Assembly: GCA_963704535.1 (NCBI GenBank)
Contig: OY969916.1
Coordinates: forward strand, 8,122,001 to 8,186,000
Reading direction: 5' to 3'
From: G963704535 sp963704535
GTDB taxonomy: Bacteria > Chloroflexota > Chloroflexia > Chloroflexales > Roseiflexaceae
Length of the DNA: 64,000 nucleotides
The position numbers and the translations under genes were made by a program. Positions 18,899-26,903 of the stretch are shown in pieces. Each line of letters opens with the position of its first letter. The stretch's first letter is position 1. The notes under the pieces were generated by a model. It was not told the DNA's origin and made no database searches. It worked only from the letters and a program-made list of their open reading frames with translations.

Positions 18899-19039
18899 TC
18901 ATATTCCGCCCAGAAGGCGCCGGTCCGGGCAGCGGTTGTCCTTGGGGTCGTCGTACAAATGGCCGCCTTTGGAGCGGGCGAACTTCGCGACTCCGGCCGG
19001 CTGGAAGATGATGTCTGGCTCATCGCTTATTCGATTATC
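18899..19039 (-). pseudogene. Short open stretch without start, possible C-terminal gene remnant
   Basis: A 46-codon open frame reads DEPDIIFQPAGVAKFARSKGG then HLYDDPKDNRCPDRRLLGGI and stops 7 bp before the previous gene. Codon use looks coding, but no ATG/GTG/TTG start is available and an in-frame stop closes it upstream. I see no other gene up to 19177. Confidence 0.3.
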
Positions 19040-19177
19040 TCATCGCCCTGGTTGTCCTGTTGCGATGCGATATAGGTCTCCTAGAGGAGGTGTGGATGGT
19101 CAACGAAGAATTCGGTATATCCACAAACACCACAGACCCAAGCACGCACAGGACTGCGGATACCGCTAGAGCGCGTC

Positions 19178-20068
19178 CTAATCAGGTATCTTGATCTGCT
19201 CGATGCCTGCTTCCGGCGGCGGGTACTGGGGGTTCATCCGCTCCAGCGTGTCGGCGATCGTGCGGGCGACGACCAGGTTACGGTACCATTTTTTGTTGGC
19301 CGGCACCACGTACCACGCCGCATACTCGGTTGAGCACCTGTTGATCGCGTCTTGATACGCCTGCATATAGTCATCCCAGAAAGCCCGCTCCTTGACATCA
19401 TTGCTGGCGAACTTCCAATGTTTGGTCGGATCTTCCAGTCGGCTTTCGAGCCGCCGTTTTTGTTCGTTCTTGGAAATATGCAGGTAACATTTGATGATCG
19501 TTGTGCCGTTTAAGGCAAGCGCGCGCTCGAACTCGTTGATCTGGTCGTAGCGCTGCTCCCAGACCTGTTTGGGAACCAGATTCTTCACCCGCACCACCAG
19601 AACGTCCTCATACTGTGAGCGGTTGAAGATGCCGATCATGCGCTTGCCCGGCACAACCTTGTGGACGCGCCACAGGAAGTCGTGCGCCAGCTCTTCTTCG
19701 GTCGGCGCTTTGAACGACTCGACCCGGCAGCCCTGTGGGTTCACACCCTCAAAGACATGCTCGATCGTCCCATCCTTCCCGCCGGTATCCATCGCTTGCA
19801 GCACAACCAGCAGGCTTTGTTTGTTCTCTGCGTACAGCCGTTCCTGGAGATCGGTGATCCGTTCGCGCTGGCGTTTCAGCTCATCCTTGACCTCATCCTT
19901 GTCGCGGTAGTGTTCGGATTCGCCAGGATCGATGTCTTTCAGCGTTATCGGCTTCCCCGGCTCAACCCGGTAGCGCGGATAACTCGGCGCGAGAGGAAGA
20001 CCATTCGAAACTCGTGGCTCGGTTGAGGATGGCTCCTCGCGCTGCTTTCGCTTCTTCTCATTCTTCAT
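19178..20068 (-). CDS. ppk2: Polyphosphate kinase 2 family protein (polyphosphate:nucleotide phosphotransferase)
   Basis: The 296-residue protein has a P-loop kinase fold with Walker A AMDTGGKDG (92-100), the PPK2 motif GVNPQGCRVESFK, the Walker B region FNRSQYEDVLVVRV (148-161) and a lid region rich in Arg/Lys (KNEQKRRLESRLEDPTKHWK). PPK2 enzymes phosphorylate nucleoside mono- or diphosphates with polyphosphate. The single-domain form with this N-terminus is nearest the class III/AMP-ADP type. An exopolyphosphatase-like gene lies at 50.8 kb but not in the same operon. The charged N-terminus (MKNEKKRKQREEP) is common in the family. Confidence 0.9.
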   Translation of the reverse strand: MKNEKKRKQREEPSSTEPRVSNGLPLAPSYPRYRVEPGKPITLKDIDPGESEHYRDKDEVKDELKRQRERITDLQERLYAENKQSLLVVLQAMDTGGKDGTIEHVFEGVNPQGCRVESFKAPTEEELAHDFLWRVHKVVPGKRMIGIFNRSQYEDVLVVRVKNLVPKQVWEQRYDQINEFERALALNGTTIIKCYLHISKNEQKRRLESRLEDPTKHWKFASNDVKERAFWDDYMQAYQDAINRCSTEYAAWYVVPANKKWYRNLVVARTIADTLERMNPQYPPPEAGIEQIKIPD

Positions 20069-20089
20069 TGGCGCCTCTTCTGCTCTTCA

Positions 20090-20165
20090 CCGACCACCGA
20101 CCGCAGGCGGCCACGGAGGGCCTGCCCTACAGGTTCTGGGTTCTCAATTCTCAATTCTCAAATCC
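20090..20165. repeat. Partial composite R with gaccacc and ttctcaa heptads
   Basis: ccgaccaccgaccg, one gcggccacggagggc unit, tgccctacaggttctggg and three ttctcaa heptads fill the gap and run to the stop of the aminotransferase gene. Confidence 0.7.
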
Positions 20166-21299
20166 TCATCGTCCGTCCAACACCGCGCCCACCCGCAAGA
20201 TCTCCTCCTCGGTGTTGTAGAAGTGCGCGGCGATGCGAATGCCCTTGCCGCGCGGGATGGCCACGATCCCGGCGCTCTGGAGGCGCGCGCTGATGCCGGC
20301 GGGGTCATCGACCTGGGCGATCACAATCCCGGAGCGGTGCTCGGGGGCTGTGCTCGCGGCGAGGCGGTAGCCGCGCTCCTGCAAATCGCCGATCGCTGTG
20401 CCGGCCAGCGCCAACACCCGCTCGGCGACCGCCGCGATCCCGACCTCCTGGATCAGTGTGAGGCTGGCGTGAAGCCCAACCAGGCCGGCGAAGTTCTGCG
20501 AGCCGGTCACGAAGCGCTCGGCCGTCGGCAGCAGGGTGAAGTTATAGTCGGTGAAGTCAAGCCAATTGACGACACTCATTGCGCCGACATAAGCGCCAGG
20601 CACGAGGCGGTCGAGCAATTCGCGCCGCACATACAGAAACCCGGCGCCACTCGGCCCCAGCATCCACTTCTGCGAGCCGCAAGCCAGAAAGTCCACATTG
20701 GCCGCCTGCACATCGAACGGCAGCGCGCCCAGCGACTGGATGCCGTCGACGATGAAGAACAGCCCACGCTCCTTGCACAGCCGGCCCACCGCTTCCAAGT
20801 CGTTGCGGAAGCCGGTGGCGAACACGACGCTACTCATCGAGATCGCGCGGGTCTGGCTGTCGATCCGCGAGGCCAACAGATCGAGATCGAACCCGCCCTC
20901 GCGCTGGGGCACGATCTTGGTCAGCACGCCGCGATGGGCCAGGTTCATCCACGGGTAGATATTGGCCGGGTAATCGCCGTCGAGCACCAGCACATTGTCG
21001 CCAGGACGCAGCGGCAGGCTCAACGCGGCGATATTGAGCCCGACCGCCGTGTTCGGCACCAGCGCGATCTCATCGATCGAGCCGGCGTTGACCAACGTGG
21101 CCAGCCGGCGGCGCAGGTCGATCAGCGTCGTCTCGATCTCCTCGCGGAACTCAGTGAACGACATCAGCGACAGGCGCTCATTGAACGCGCGCATCGCCTC
21201 GATCGTGCGCGTGTTGAGCGGCGAGATCCCGGCGTGGTTGAAGAACGCCAAGCGCTCGGTGATCGGGAAGAGCGATCGATAGGGGGTCGGGTCAAGCAT
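20166..21299 (-). CDS. Aminotransferase class V (cysteine desulfurase/isopenicillin-N epimerase-like)
   Basis: The 377-residue protein is a fold-type I PLP enzyme. VDGIQSLG (184-191) supplies the pyridine-binding Asp, and K211 in GSQKWMLGPSG is the Schiff-base lysine. NHAGISPLN (21-29) and NTAVGLNIAALSL (83-95) are family motifs. There is no catalytic Cys loop typical of NifS/IscS, so a role in iron-sulfur assembly is not indicated. Members act as lyases, epimerases or transaminases on amino acids. The gene stands alone between repeats. Confidence 0.87.
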   Translation of the reverse strand: MLDPTPYRSLFPITERLAFFNHAGISPLNTRTIEAMRAFNERLSLMSFTEFREEIETTLIDLRRRLATLVNAGSIDEIALVPNTAVGLNIAALSLPLRPGDNVLVLDGDYPANIYPWMNLAHRGVLTKIVPQREGGFDLDLLASRIDSQTRAISMSSVVFATGFRNDLEAVGRLCKERGLFFIVDGIQSLGALPFDVQAANVDFLACGSQKWMLGPSGAGFLYVRRELLDRLVPGAYVGAMSVVNWLDFTDYNFTLLPTAERFVTGSQNFAGLVGLHASLTLIQEVGIAAVAERVLALAGTAIGDLQERGYRLAASTAPEHRSGIVIAQVDDPAGISARLQSAGIVAIPRGKGIRIAAHFYNTEEEILRVGAVLDGR

Positions 21300-21450
21300 G
21301 GAGGTATCCTTTTAGAGGTTAAAGAAACCCACAATGTTTCCTGCGTAGGCAAGAAAGCAGGGTGGGTGGAGTTACGACCATATTTTGCCCGATAGGACCT
21401 GATTTGTCAATCCGAACCCCAGCGGCCGGATACGTGATACTTTTTCTTCC

Positions 21451-21496
21451 TTTTATCGGCGATTTTCGCCCGGCCGGGCGAAAATCGCCGATAAAA
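21451..21496. other. Perfect 46-bp palindrome
   Basis: TTTTATCGGCGATTTTCGCCCGG is followed with no spacer by its exact reverse complement. It lies in the 216-bp gap downstream of the sugar isomerase gene and upstream of the aminotransferase. It could be a terminator for the isomerase gene, although the A/T runs at its edges are not a canonical U-tract, or a cruciform/recognition site. Confidence 0.75.
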
Positions 21497-21515
21497 AAGA
21501 TAGGTAAAGTACCTT

Positions 21516-22280
21516 CTACATAAGCGGCAGCAGCACTTGGCGCAAACGCTCCACCCCCGCCCACTCGTCGTGTTTGCGATCGTAGATCAGAGTGATCACA
21601 CCGTCGAACGCGGTCTCCCGGATGAGGTCCAGGCAGCGCTGGAGATCGTCTGCATCGATTGCGCCATTCTGTCCATAGCGGGCCTTAAAATGGATGGAGG
21701 TCGCCTGCGGAAGCAGCCGCGCCAGGGTCGCATATTTATCCGCCGTCGCCTCGGCATTCCCAGTGTCGGCGCACAGCCCGACCTGCCCCCCGCATTGATC
21801 GAGGATCGCCAGCAGCGCATCGGGTTGTTGGCTGGTCTTGCGCCAGTTCTCCGTGCTGACGCGCAGGCCGTGGGACGCTGCATACTCCGCAAAGGCGCGT
21901 AGTTGCTGCCCGCTCTGCCGCACCACCTCCGGCGTCGGCGGCTGTTGCCCCGCGTCAATGCGCACCCGCTCGGCGCCAAGCGCCGCCGCCGTCGCGACCC
22001 AGCCCTCGATCAGCCGGATGTCGGCCGCGCGCTGCTCGGCATCCGGCGCGGTGATATCGCCGGTGTCGATCAGGACGCTGTAGAGCTTGACTCCCGCCGC
22101 CTCCAGGGCCTGGCGCAGCGCCTGCACATACGCCGGCTCAGTCGTCGGGAGGTGAAAGTGACAGACTTCCAGGGTCGTGATCCCATGCTCGGCCAGTTGG
22201 GCCGGCAGATCGAGCAGCGGCAGACCGGACTGGAGCAGTCCATCGAGACTCCAGGATGAGACAGCAAATCGGCGCATCAT
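21516..22280 (-). CDS. Sugar phosphate isomerase/epimerase (AP endonuclease 2-like TIM barrel)
   Basis: The 254-residue protein is a xylose-isomerase-like TIM barrel. It has HFHLPT near the N-terminus, STENWRKTSQQPDALL, LCADTGNAEA and SIHFKARYGQNG with the usual Glu/Asp/His metal-binding spacing, and FDGVITLIYDR near the end. Such enzymes isomerise or epimerise free or phosphorylated sugars and inositols. The substrate cannot be told. It has no operon partner: the MITE A6 lies immediately upstream. Confidence 0.85.
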   Translation of the reverse strand: MMRRFAVSSWSLDGLLQSGLPLLDLPAQLAEHGITTLEVCHFHLPTTEPAYVQALRQALEAAGVKLYSVLIDTGDITAPDAEQRAADIRLIEGWVATAAALGAERVRIDAGQQPPTPEVVRQSGQQLRAFAEYAASHGLRVSTENWRKTSQQPDALLAILDQCGGQVGLCADTGNAEATADKYATLARLLPQATSIHFKARYGQNGAIDADDLQRCLDLIRETAFDGVITLIYDRKHDEWAGVERLRQVLLPLM

Positions 22281-22292
22281 ATACCTCCCTCA

Positions 22293-22392
22293 AAGACTGT
22301 CTGAAAAGCCCATTTGTTATAGGAGTTTTGTGATTGGTAGGGGTTCTTGAGGGGCTTCCCCCTCAAACTCCCCCTTTTCTAACCACCTCTTT
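22293..22392. mobile_element. Family A MITE, copy A6
   Basis: AAGACTGTCTGAAAAGCCC at the left, then a variant middle (catttgttataggag), GGGGTTCTTGAGGGGC/CCCCCTCAAACTCCCCC and TTTTCTAACC at the degraded right end. It separates the isomerase from the nucleotidyltransferase gene, near the stop of the latter. Confidence 0.75.
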
Positions 22393-22402
22393 GAATGCTG
22401 CC

Positions 22403-23161
22403 TTAACACAACTCACGAACGGCCTGCGCCATCGCCCCATTGACCTCAAAGTGGCGCTCCACGAACGCCAGGATCGCCGCCGCCGACTCGCGGCTGCGCT
22501 CGTACCCCTGGATGAAGCCCGCCAACTCCTGGGCGGTGGTGGGGAAGCGTTGTTCAAAGCGGCGCTCCCTGACGAACTGATCCGCGCGACCCCGCTGCTG
22601 CGCCTCCACATGCTCCGCTAACTCAAGCACCCGGTCAACCGCATACTGTTGGATAAACCGGGCCGCCGAGAGCTTTTCACCGCGATGATACCGTCCGAGC
22701 CCGACATACAAGTTGGTCAGCGCCTCGCCGATCAACCACCCCACCGGCTTTGGCCCCGCCGGCGACGCCTCCCGGAGCGGGATCGCCAGTTGCTCATCGA
22801 ACTCGGCCTCCTGCCAGACGATGCGGCTCTGGGCGAAAGGGATGGTAAGCAGTTCGGCCCGCTCGAAGATCGCAAACTCACAAAAGATCCCATCCTGGTA
22901 CAAGAGTTTATAGCCGTCTTCGGTGTTCAGGAACTGATAGGCGATCGGACAAATGCGACTCATCCACGCCAGATCCTCAAGAAACCATCCTTTCCAGCCA
23001 TCTTTGGCGATCACAAAGAAGTCCAGGTCGGAATAGGCATCGAGGCGCTCCCGCTCCGCGCCGACCGAGCCGAGCCCGATCAGCGCCAGCGCATGGCCGG
23101 TCGCTTCGATTGAGCGCCCGATCGCATCCAATCGTGCAAGTAGTCGATGTTGTGTGTCCAT
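22403..23161 (-). CDS. Nucleotidyltransferase-fold protein (aminoglycoside adenylyltransferase-like)
   Basis: The 252-residue protein carries the nucleotidyltransferase signature GLGSVGAERERLDAYSDLDF (about 29-48), i.e. GS followed by DxD, and an all-helical C-terminal half. The layout resembles LinB/AadK-type antibiotic adenylyltransferases, but sequence alone does not establish resistance. MNT/HEPN antitoxin-like roles are unlikely at this length. Its stop lies about ten bases from MITE A6; the start is bordered by family B copy B2. Confidence 0.7.
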   Translation of the reverse strand: MDTQHRLLARLDAIGRSIEATGHALALIGLGSVGAERERLDAYSDLDFFVIAKDGWKGWFLEDLAWMSRICPIAYQFLNTEDGYKLLYQDGIFCEFAIFERAELLTIPFAQSRIVWQEAEFDEQLAIPLREASPAGPKPVGWLIGEALTNLYVGLGRYHRGEKLSAARFIQQYAVDRVLELAEHVEAQQRGRADQFVRERRFEQRFPTTAQELAGFIQGYERSRESAAAILAFVERHFEVNGAMAQAVRELC

Positions 23162-23162
23162 A

Positions 23163-23249
23163 TTTGGAAAAGGGGGTTTGAGAGGGCTGCCCCCTCAATC
23201 TCACCCCACTCACATTGTAAAAGAGAAGGGCGCCACCAGAAACCTTGTC
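23163..23249. mobile_element. Family B palindromic element, copy B2
   Basis: Read on the minus strand it begins TAA|GACAAGGTTTCTGG, where TAA is the stop codon of the 137-residue gene (23250-23252). It continues through TTTTACAATGTGAGTGGGG to the GAGGGGGCAGCCCTCTC palindrome and CCCCCTTTTCC. Confidence 0.75.
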
Positions 23250-23663
23250 TTACGGGAAAAAGAACGGTTCGTCACGGATCGCGGCGAGACAGTCATCGAT
23301 AGAAAGGTTCTGGTAGAGTTCAAACCACTGCTCGGTATGGCGCATATAGGCAAGGTTGAAGTGAGCACTACCGCCATATTCCATACGGGCAAAGCGGACC
23401 TCAAAGGTTGGAGAAAGGGCATTGGGACCAGGGGAGGCGTAGGTGCCGCAGAAGTAGAAGTAGCCACGGTACCATTTGGTCCAGATATCGATGAGATAGT
23501 TAAATCGTGGCTCCTCAGGTGGAGGCTGGACGTGTTGCGGTTTGAGATGCTGATCAATCAGTGCCTGTGCCTTGGTATCAAGTTCAGCCTTGACTGCGGC
23601 CGGGACTGCCGGCTTGGCTGGTTTCGGTGGGCTGTAGACCCATTGTTTACGTGACTTTGCCAT
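23250..23663 (-). CDS. Conserved hypothetical protein
   Basis: The 137-residue soluble protein begins MAKSRKQWVYSPPKPAKP and has an aromatic-rich core (YLIDIWTKWYRGYFYF; FEVRFARMEYGGSAHFNLAY; MRHTEQWFELYQNLS) ending DDCLAAIRDEPFFFP. I recognise the pattern as a conserved small-protein family found in several bacteria but know no function. It stands alone between repeats B2 and A7. Confidence 0.7.
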   Translation of the reverse strand: MAKSRKQWVYSPPKPAKPAVPAAVKAELDTKAQALIDQHLKPQHVQPPPEEPRFNYLIDIWTKWYRGYFYFCGTYASPGPNALSPTFEVRFARMEYGGSAHFNLAYMRHTEQWFELYQNLSIDDCLAAIRDEPFFFP

Positions 23664-23686
23664 GGGACATACTCACTGTTCTCTTA

Positions 23687-23785
23687 GAAACGGTTTGAAA
23701 AGGGCATTGTCTCGCCTACGATCTGTGGTGGAAAGAAGATTCTTGAGGGGTGGCCCCCTCAAACTCCCCCTTTTCAAACAGTCTC
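23687..23785. mobile_element. Family A MITE, copy A7, with TTA duplication
   Basis: GAAACGGTTTGAAAAG and CTTTTCAAACAGTCTC ends, with exact TTA duplications at 23684-23686 and 23786-23788. The latter triplet is the TAA stop codon of the adjacent minus-strand gene. The middle contains cattgtctcgcctacgatc, shared with A11, and a long hairpin. Confidence 0.9.
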
Positions 23786-24547
23786 TTACACTACTTGGAA
23801 CTCAGCCAGAATTGGGTAATGGTCAGATGCCGCTTCCAATGCTGCCGGCTCACGCAGCACCCGGCACTGCCGCACACTCGGCTGCATAACCGCGCTGGTT
23901 AACACATAATCGTACCGTATATCGGGTTTGCCGGTTGGGAAGGTAAAGCCCTCGTCGCGCGGATTGAGCGAACGAAAGCAATCGACCCAGCCGGCCCTGA
24001 GCACCTTGCGCATCACGAAGCGAAAGAGATGTCGCCCTTGCCAGCGTAGCTTTCGTTGCAACCAGGCCGGCATGGCCTCGACCACCGGCCGATCGCCAGG
24101 CGCTACCGCGTTGAAGTCGCCGGTGACGACGCAGGGCTGGGTAGTATACGGCGCCATGTGCTTCAGGATCGGGGGCAGCTCGCGGTAGCGCCGCAACTCG
24201 GCCCCCAGCATCTGCCCAGCGTGCAGATGGATGCCAAAGATCTTGAGCGGCTGCACAGGCGTCGCAACCGTCGCTTCGAGCAAGCCGCGATAGATCGGCT
24301 GCTCGTGATGCGTGACGGCCCCGCTGATCGGAAAACGGCTCAACAGGGCCACATGCCATTTGACATTCGAAGCGGCAACGTAATAGTTCATCTCCAGCGC
24401 TTGTGCAAACGCTTGCATGGGCGTATCGTCGAAGACCTCCTGGAGGACGATCATATCGGCCTGGCTCTGACGCATAATGTCCACGATCAGATCCTCACGG
24501 CCATGCCCACCATTGTGGATATTGTAGGTCAGCAGACGGATCGTCAT
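23786..24547 (-). CDS. Endonuclease/exonuclease/phosphatase family protein
   Basis: The 253-residue protein has all EEP motifs: TYNIHNGG (7-14), the metal-binding Glu in VLQEVFDD, FGIHLHAG, the VTGDFNAV Asp/Asn pair, YDYVLTS and the terminal SDHYPILAEF. EEP enzymes are Mg2+-dependent phosphodiesterases acting on nucleic acids, phospholipids or phosphoinositides. There is no signal peptide. The stop codon TAA is the target duplication of MITE A7. Confidence 0.88.
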   Translation of the reverse strand: MTIRLLTYNIHNGGHGREDLIVDIMRQSQADMIVLQEVFDDTPMQAFAQALEMNYYVAASNVKWHVALLSRFPISGAVTHHEQPIYRGLLEATVATPVQPLKIFGIHLHAGQMLGAELRRYRELPPILKHMAPYTTQPCVVTGDFNAVAPGDRPVVEAMPAWLQRKLRWQGRHLFRFVMRKVLRAGWVDCFRSLNPRDEGFTFPTGKPDIRYDYVLTSAVMQPSVRQCRVLREPAALEAASDHYPILAEFQVV

Positions 24548-24573
24548 AATGTCCAGGAGTAGTATGCGCTCTA

Positions 24574-24714
24574 TTACTGCTGAAACCAGCGTTCCAGATT
24601 CTTGTCGGCCAAGGAGTTACCGCATGCCACACAGGCCGTGCTGCCATCCTGGTTCGCATTCGTGCAGTTCGCGCAGGTCAAGGGCAAGGGATGCTCCAGT
24701 TTGCTAGGGCTACG
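24574..24714 (-). pseudogene. Zinc-ribbon fragment without clear start
   Basis: The open frame ends with KLEHPLPLTCANCTNANQD then GSTACVACGNSLADKNLE and RWFQQ. The two CxxC pairs form a zinc ribbon as in DUF-type short zinc-finger proteins. An upstream in-frame stop and lack of ATG/GTG/TTG before the first pair suggest a remnant, or a short protein starting at an internal TTG. The rest of the gap to 24915 is AT-rich with no gene seen. Confidence 0.35.
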
Positions 24715-24915
24715 TCAAAGTCGATTGAGCAACCATACAATCTTCCTCGTGTCTACACCCTGCGTTCGAGTAGAGTAGTCAGGCTATAATATCACAATTG
24801 ATTTCTTCTGCCACAGAGTTTACGGAGAACATAGAGCAAGGAGGAAATATGATACGCGATGAGAATCGGAGGATAGCCTTTTTGCATCTGAAGATCATAT
24901 TGGATGCCTTTATTG

Positions 24916-25260
24916 CTAGGCGCCAAGCTCGACCGTGAACCCGCCCGGAGCCTCGACGTAGAATGTGTAGCCATGATGCCGCTCAGGCGGCGCCACGTTG
25001 TACCCGTCCTCTTTCAAGCGGCGATTGATCTCGTCCACCTGCGCTTCGCTGCCCACAAAGAAGCCGATATGAAACGTACCGGGATACGTGACGTGCGCCG
25101 TCTTACCGGCCTTCATCAAGCTCAACACGAAGCCGTCGTCATCGGTCAGGAACCCCATACCGGCGTTGCCTCCCGTGCTGCGCATCCCGAAGTACTTCTC
25201 CAAGAACGCGCTCGCCGCCCGAACATCGGTGACGGTAAGATTAATATGATTCAGTTTCAT
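24916..25260 (-). CDS. VOC superfamily (glyoxalase/bleomycin-resistance-like) protein
   Basis: I start at ATG 25260 (MKLNHINLTV), behind GAGGCTACCACCT. The 114-residue protein is a single VOC module of two beta-alpha-beta-beta-beta units. Metal-site candidates are H5 and the late Glu of APPERHHGYTFYVEAPGGFTVE. Such proteins are dioxygenases, lyases or drug-binding proteins. The function is not predictable. It lies 111 bp from the oxidoreductase gene on the same strand. Confidence 0.85.
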   Translation of the reverse strand: MKLNHINLTVTDVRAASAFLEKYFGMRSTGGNAGMGFLTDDDGFVLSLMKAGKTAHVTYPGTFHIGFFVGSEAQVDEINRRLKEDGYNVAPPERHHGYTFYVEAPGGFTVELGA

Positions 25261-25371
25261 AGGTGGTAGCCTCCTTTGATACGGCGAAGTGGCTTCCAGA
25301 TCAAGCGCCCGCGCGTCGACCGAAGCCGGCACAAAAAAGAGCCACTTCGCGATCAAAAGGTTCCTGAGACA

Positions 25372-26190
25372 TCAACTTACGACTTGCAGCACAATCTTGC
25401 CACGCGTGCGTCGGCCTTCGATCAATTCGTGCGCCTTGCGAACTTCCTCAAGCGGGAGAATCCTTGAAACCTCCGGCTTGAGTTGTCCTGTATCGACCAT
25501 CATGGCAACTTCGGCCAACACTTTTCCAACCGGCGGAGCCGAAGCCACATACCCCTGGCGCACGCCTTGCGCGGCTGCGGTCTCTTCGGCGGGCGGTTGG
25601 ATCGTTGAGATAAGAATGCCGCCTGGTTTCAGCACCGACCATGACCGCTGTTGGGTGTCACCACCCACCGTGTCGAGCACAACATCGACATCACGCACGA
25701 CATCTTCAAACGCGGTTGAGGAGTAATCAATCACCTGGTCGACGCCAAGCCCGCGCAGAAAATCAACATTGGTCGACGCAGTGCCGATCACTTTTGCGCC
25801 GCGTGATTTGGCAAGCTGCACCGCGACGTGACCGACTCCACCGGCCGCTCCATGGATGAGAACGGTCTGCCCTTCTGAAAGGTTGGCTAGCTCGATCAGC
25901 GCTTGCCACGCAGTCAGGATGACATGCGGAATCGCCGCCGAATGAAGGTGGTCAAGCGACGTGGGTTTGGCCGCGACTTCAGAGATGGGTACCACAACAT
26001 ATTCGGCGTACGCCCCATCCCGTCCAGGTATGGCCCGGGCATACACACTGTCCCCCGGCGCGAAACCTGTCACCCCATCGCCCACCTCCTCGACGGTGCC
26101 CGACACATCGGTTCCCAGGATCGCAGGAAAGGTGAGACTAAAATAGCCGGCCAGGTAGCCGGCACGCACGGCAGCATCGAATGATGGCGC
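25372..26190 (-). pseudogene. Quinone oxidoreductase-like (MDR family) gene, 5'-truncated
   Basis: 265 residues from GTG 26169 contain the MDR core: GTDVSGTVEEVGDGVTGFAPGD, the Rossmann loop HGAAGGVGHVAVQLAK, DVVLDTVGGD and a C-terminus PLEEVRKAHELIEGRRTRGKIVL. The first 40-50 residues of the GroES-like domain, normally ending GVNPxDxxxRAGYL, are missing. The open frame reads FDAAVRAGYLAG and is then cut at the start of the divergent gene at 26181. It may still make a truncated protein, but catalytic-domain loss argues for an inactive relic. Confidence 0.75.
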
Positions 26191-26531
26191 CTAAAAGCAA
26201 TCCCAACGACATCCTGGCCCAGGCATCGGTGGTGCTAGCCGCCTGCAAGCAGATCAACCCGCAGTTGCAAGCCGGCGGCCAGAATCAGGCCGTCTTAGCC
26301 GAAACCCTGACCCAGACCCAGGCTATCCGCGAGCAGATCAACGCCCTGGAGCTTCAGCTGATCGACCTGCGCAACCAGCGCGACGAACGCCTGAGCACGA
26401 TCTGGGATATGATCAAGCGCACCCGCGCTACCATTAAGGGCACCTATGGCGACGACTCCACCGAGTACGAACTGGTGGGCGGCAAGCGCCTGAGCGACCG
26501 CAAGAAGGTCAGTCGTCGCCCGCAGGCGTAG
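26181..26531 (+). CDS. Conserved hypothetical protein, coiled-coil type
   Basis: The 116-residue protein has a helical, heptad-rich middle (ETLTQTQAIREQINALELQL IDLRNQRDERL) and a conserved-looking C-terminus (IKGTYGDDSTEYELVGG then KRLSDRK). I recall similar small proteins in other bacteria, but no function. Its start region overlaps the broken end of the oxidoreductase, and no ribosome site is visible, so the N-terminus or expression may be affected by the junction. Confidence 0.6.
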   Translation: MMAPKSNPNDILAQASVVLAACKQINPQLQAGGQNQAVLAETLTQTQAIREQINALELQLIDLRNQRDERLSTIWDMIKRTRATIKGTYGDDSTEYELVGGKRLSDRKKVSRRPQA

Positions 26532-26554
26532 GCTTTGATACAGTCAAGCTTTGA

Positions 26555-26649
26555 GAGACTGTTTGCAATGCCCATTTGAGATAGGAGTTCCGTGATTGAG
26601 AGGGGTTCTTGAGGGGCGTCCCCTCAAACTCCCCCTTTCAAACAGTTTC
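26555..26649. mobile_element. Family A MITE, copy A8, with TGA duplication
   Basis: GAGACTGTTTGCAATGCCC and CCCCTTTCAAACAGTTTC ends with exact TGA duplications at 26552-26554 and 26650-26652. It carries the same variant middle as A6 (catttgagataggagttc). Confidence 0.88.
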
Positions 26650-26651
26650 TG

Positions 26652-26698
26652 AAAACACAACCGGCGCTACCTTCGAAGGGTAGCGCCGGTTGTGTTTT
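26652..26698. terminator. Rho-independent terminator
   Basis: Perfect 20-bp arms AAAACACAACCGGCGCTACC and GGTAGCGCCGGTTGTGTTTT enclose a 7-base loop. T-runs at both edges make it a good bidirectional terminator, serving the hypothetical gene on the plus strand and the protease remnant on the minus strand. Confidence 0.85.
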
Positions 26699-26790
26699 CA
26701 GGACGCGCAGCGGCACGATACGTCGAGATAGCCGTTGCTGACGATGTACGGGCCGCCGCTTGAGCCGCCGGTCATATCACAGACAATGCC
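26698..26790 (-). pseudogene. C-terminal remnant of a trypsin-like serine protease
   Basis: The frame reads IVCDMTGGSSGGPYIVSNGY then LDVSCRCAS and stops at 26698. GGSSGGP is the active-site serine motif of chymotrypsin/V8-type peptidases. Everything upstream is missing; the sequence joins a family A end at about 26787. The original terminator at 26652-26698 is still in place. Confidence 0.7.
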
Positions 26791-26805
26791 CTTTCAAACA
26801 GTTTC
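26787..26805. mobile_element. Family A remnant, copy A9 (one end only)
   Basis: GCCCTTTCAAACAGTTTC followed by TTA is a lone right end of family A at the break of the protease gene. A deletion between this copy and an outside copy is a simple explanation for the lost 5' part. Confidence 0.65.
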
Positions 26806-26831
26806 TTAGGGCGCACCTAAAGGTTTGGAAG

Positions 26832-26861
26832 TGGACAACTCAGTCAGAACTGCTATATACT
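26832..26861 (+). promoter_or_regulatory. Probable sigma70 promoter for chrB-like gene
   Basis: TGGACA (26832-26837) and TATACT (26856-26861) are 18 bp apart, about 40 bp before the ChrB start. The fit is good although -35 differs from consensus by one base. Confidence 0.55.
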
Positions 26862-26903
26862 CTGGCGAGCAAAAAGGCTCTTATGTTTTGAGGGAAATAG
26901 CAT

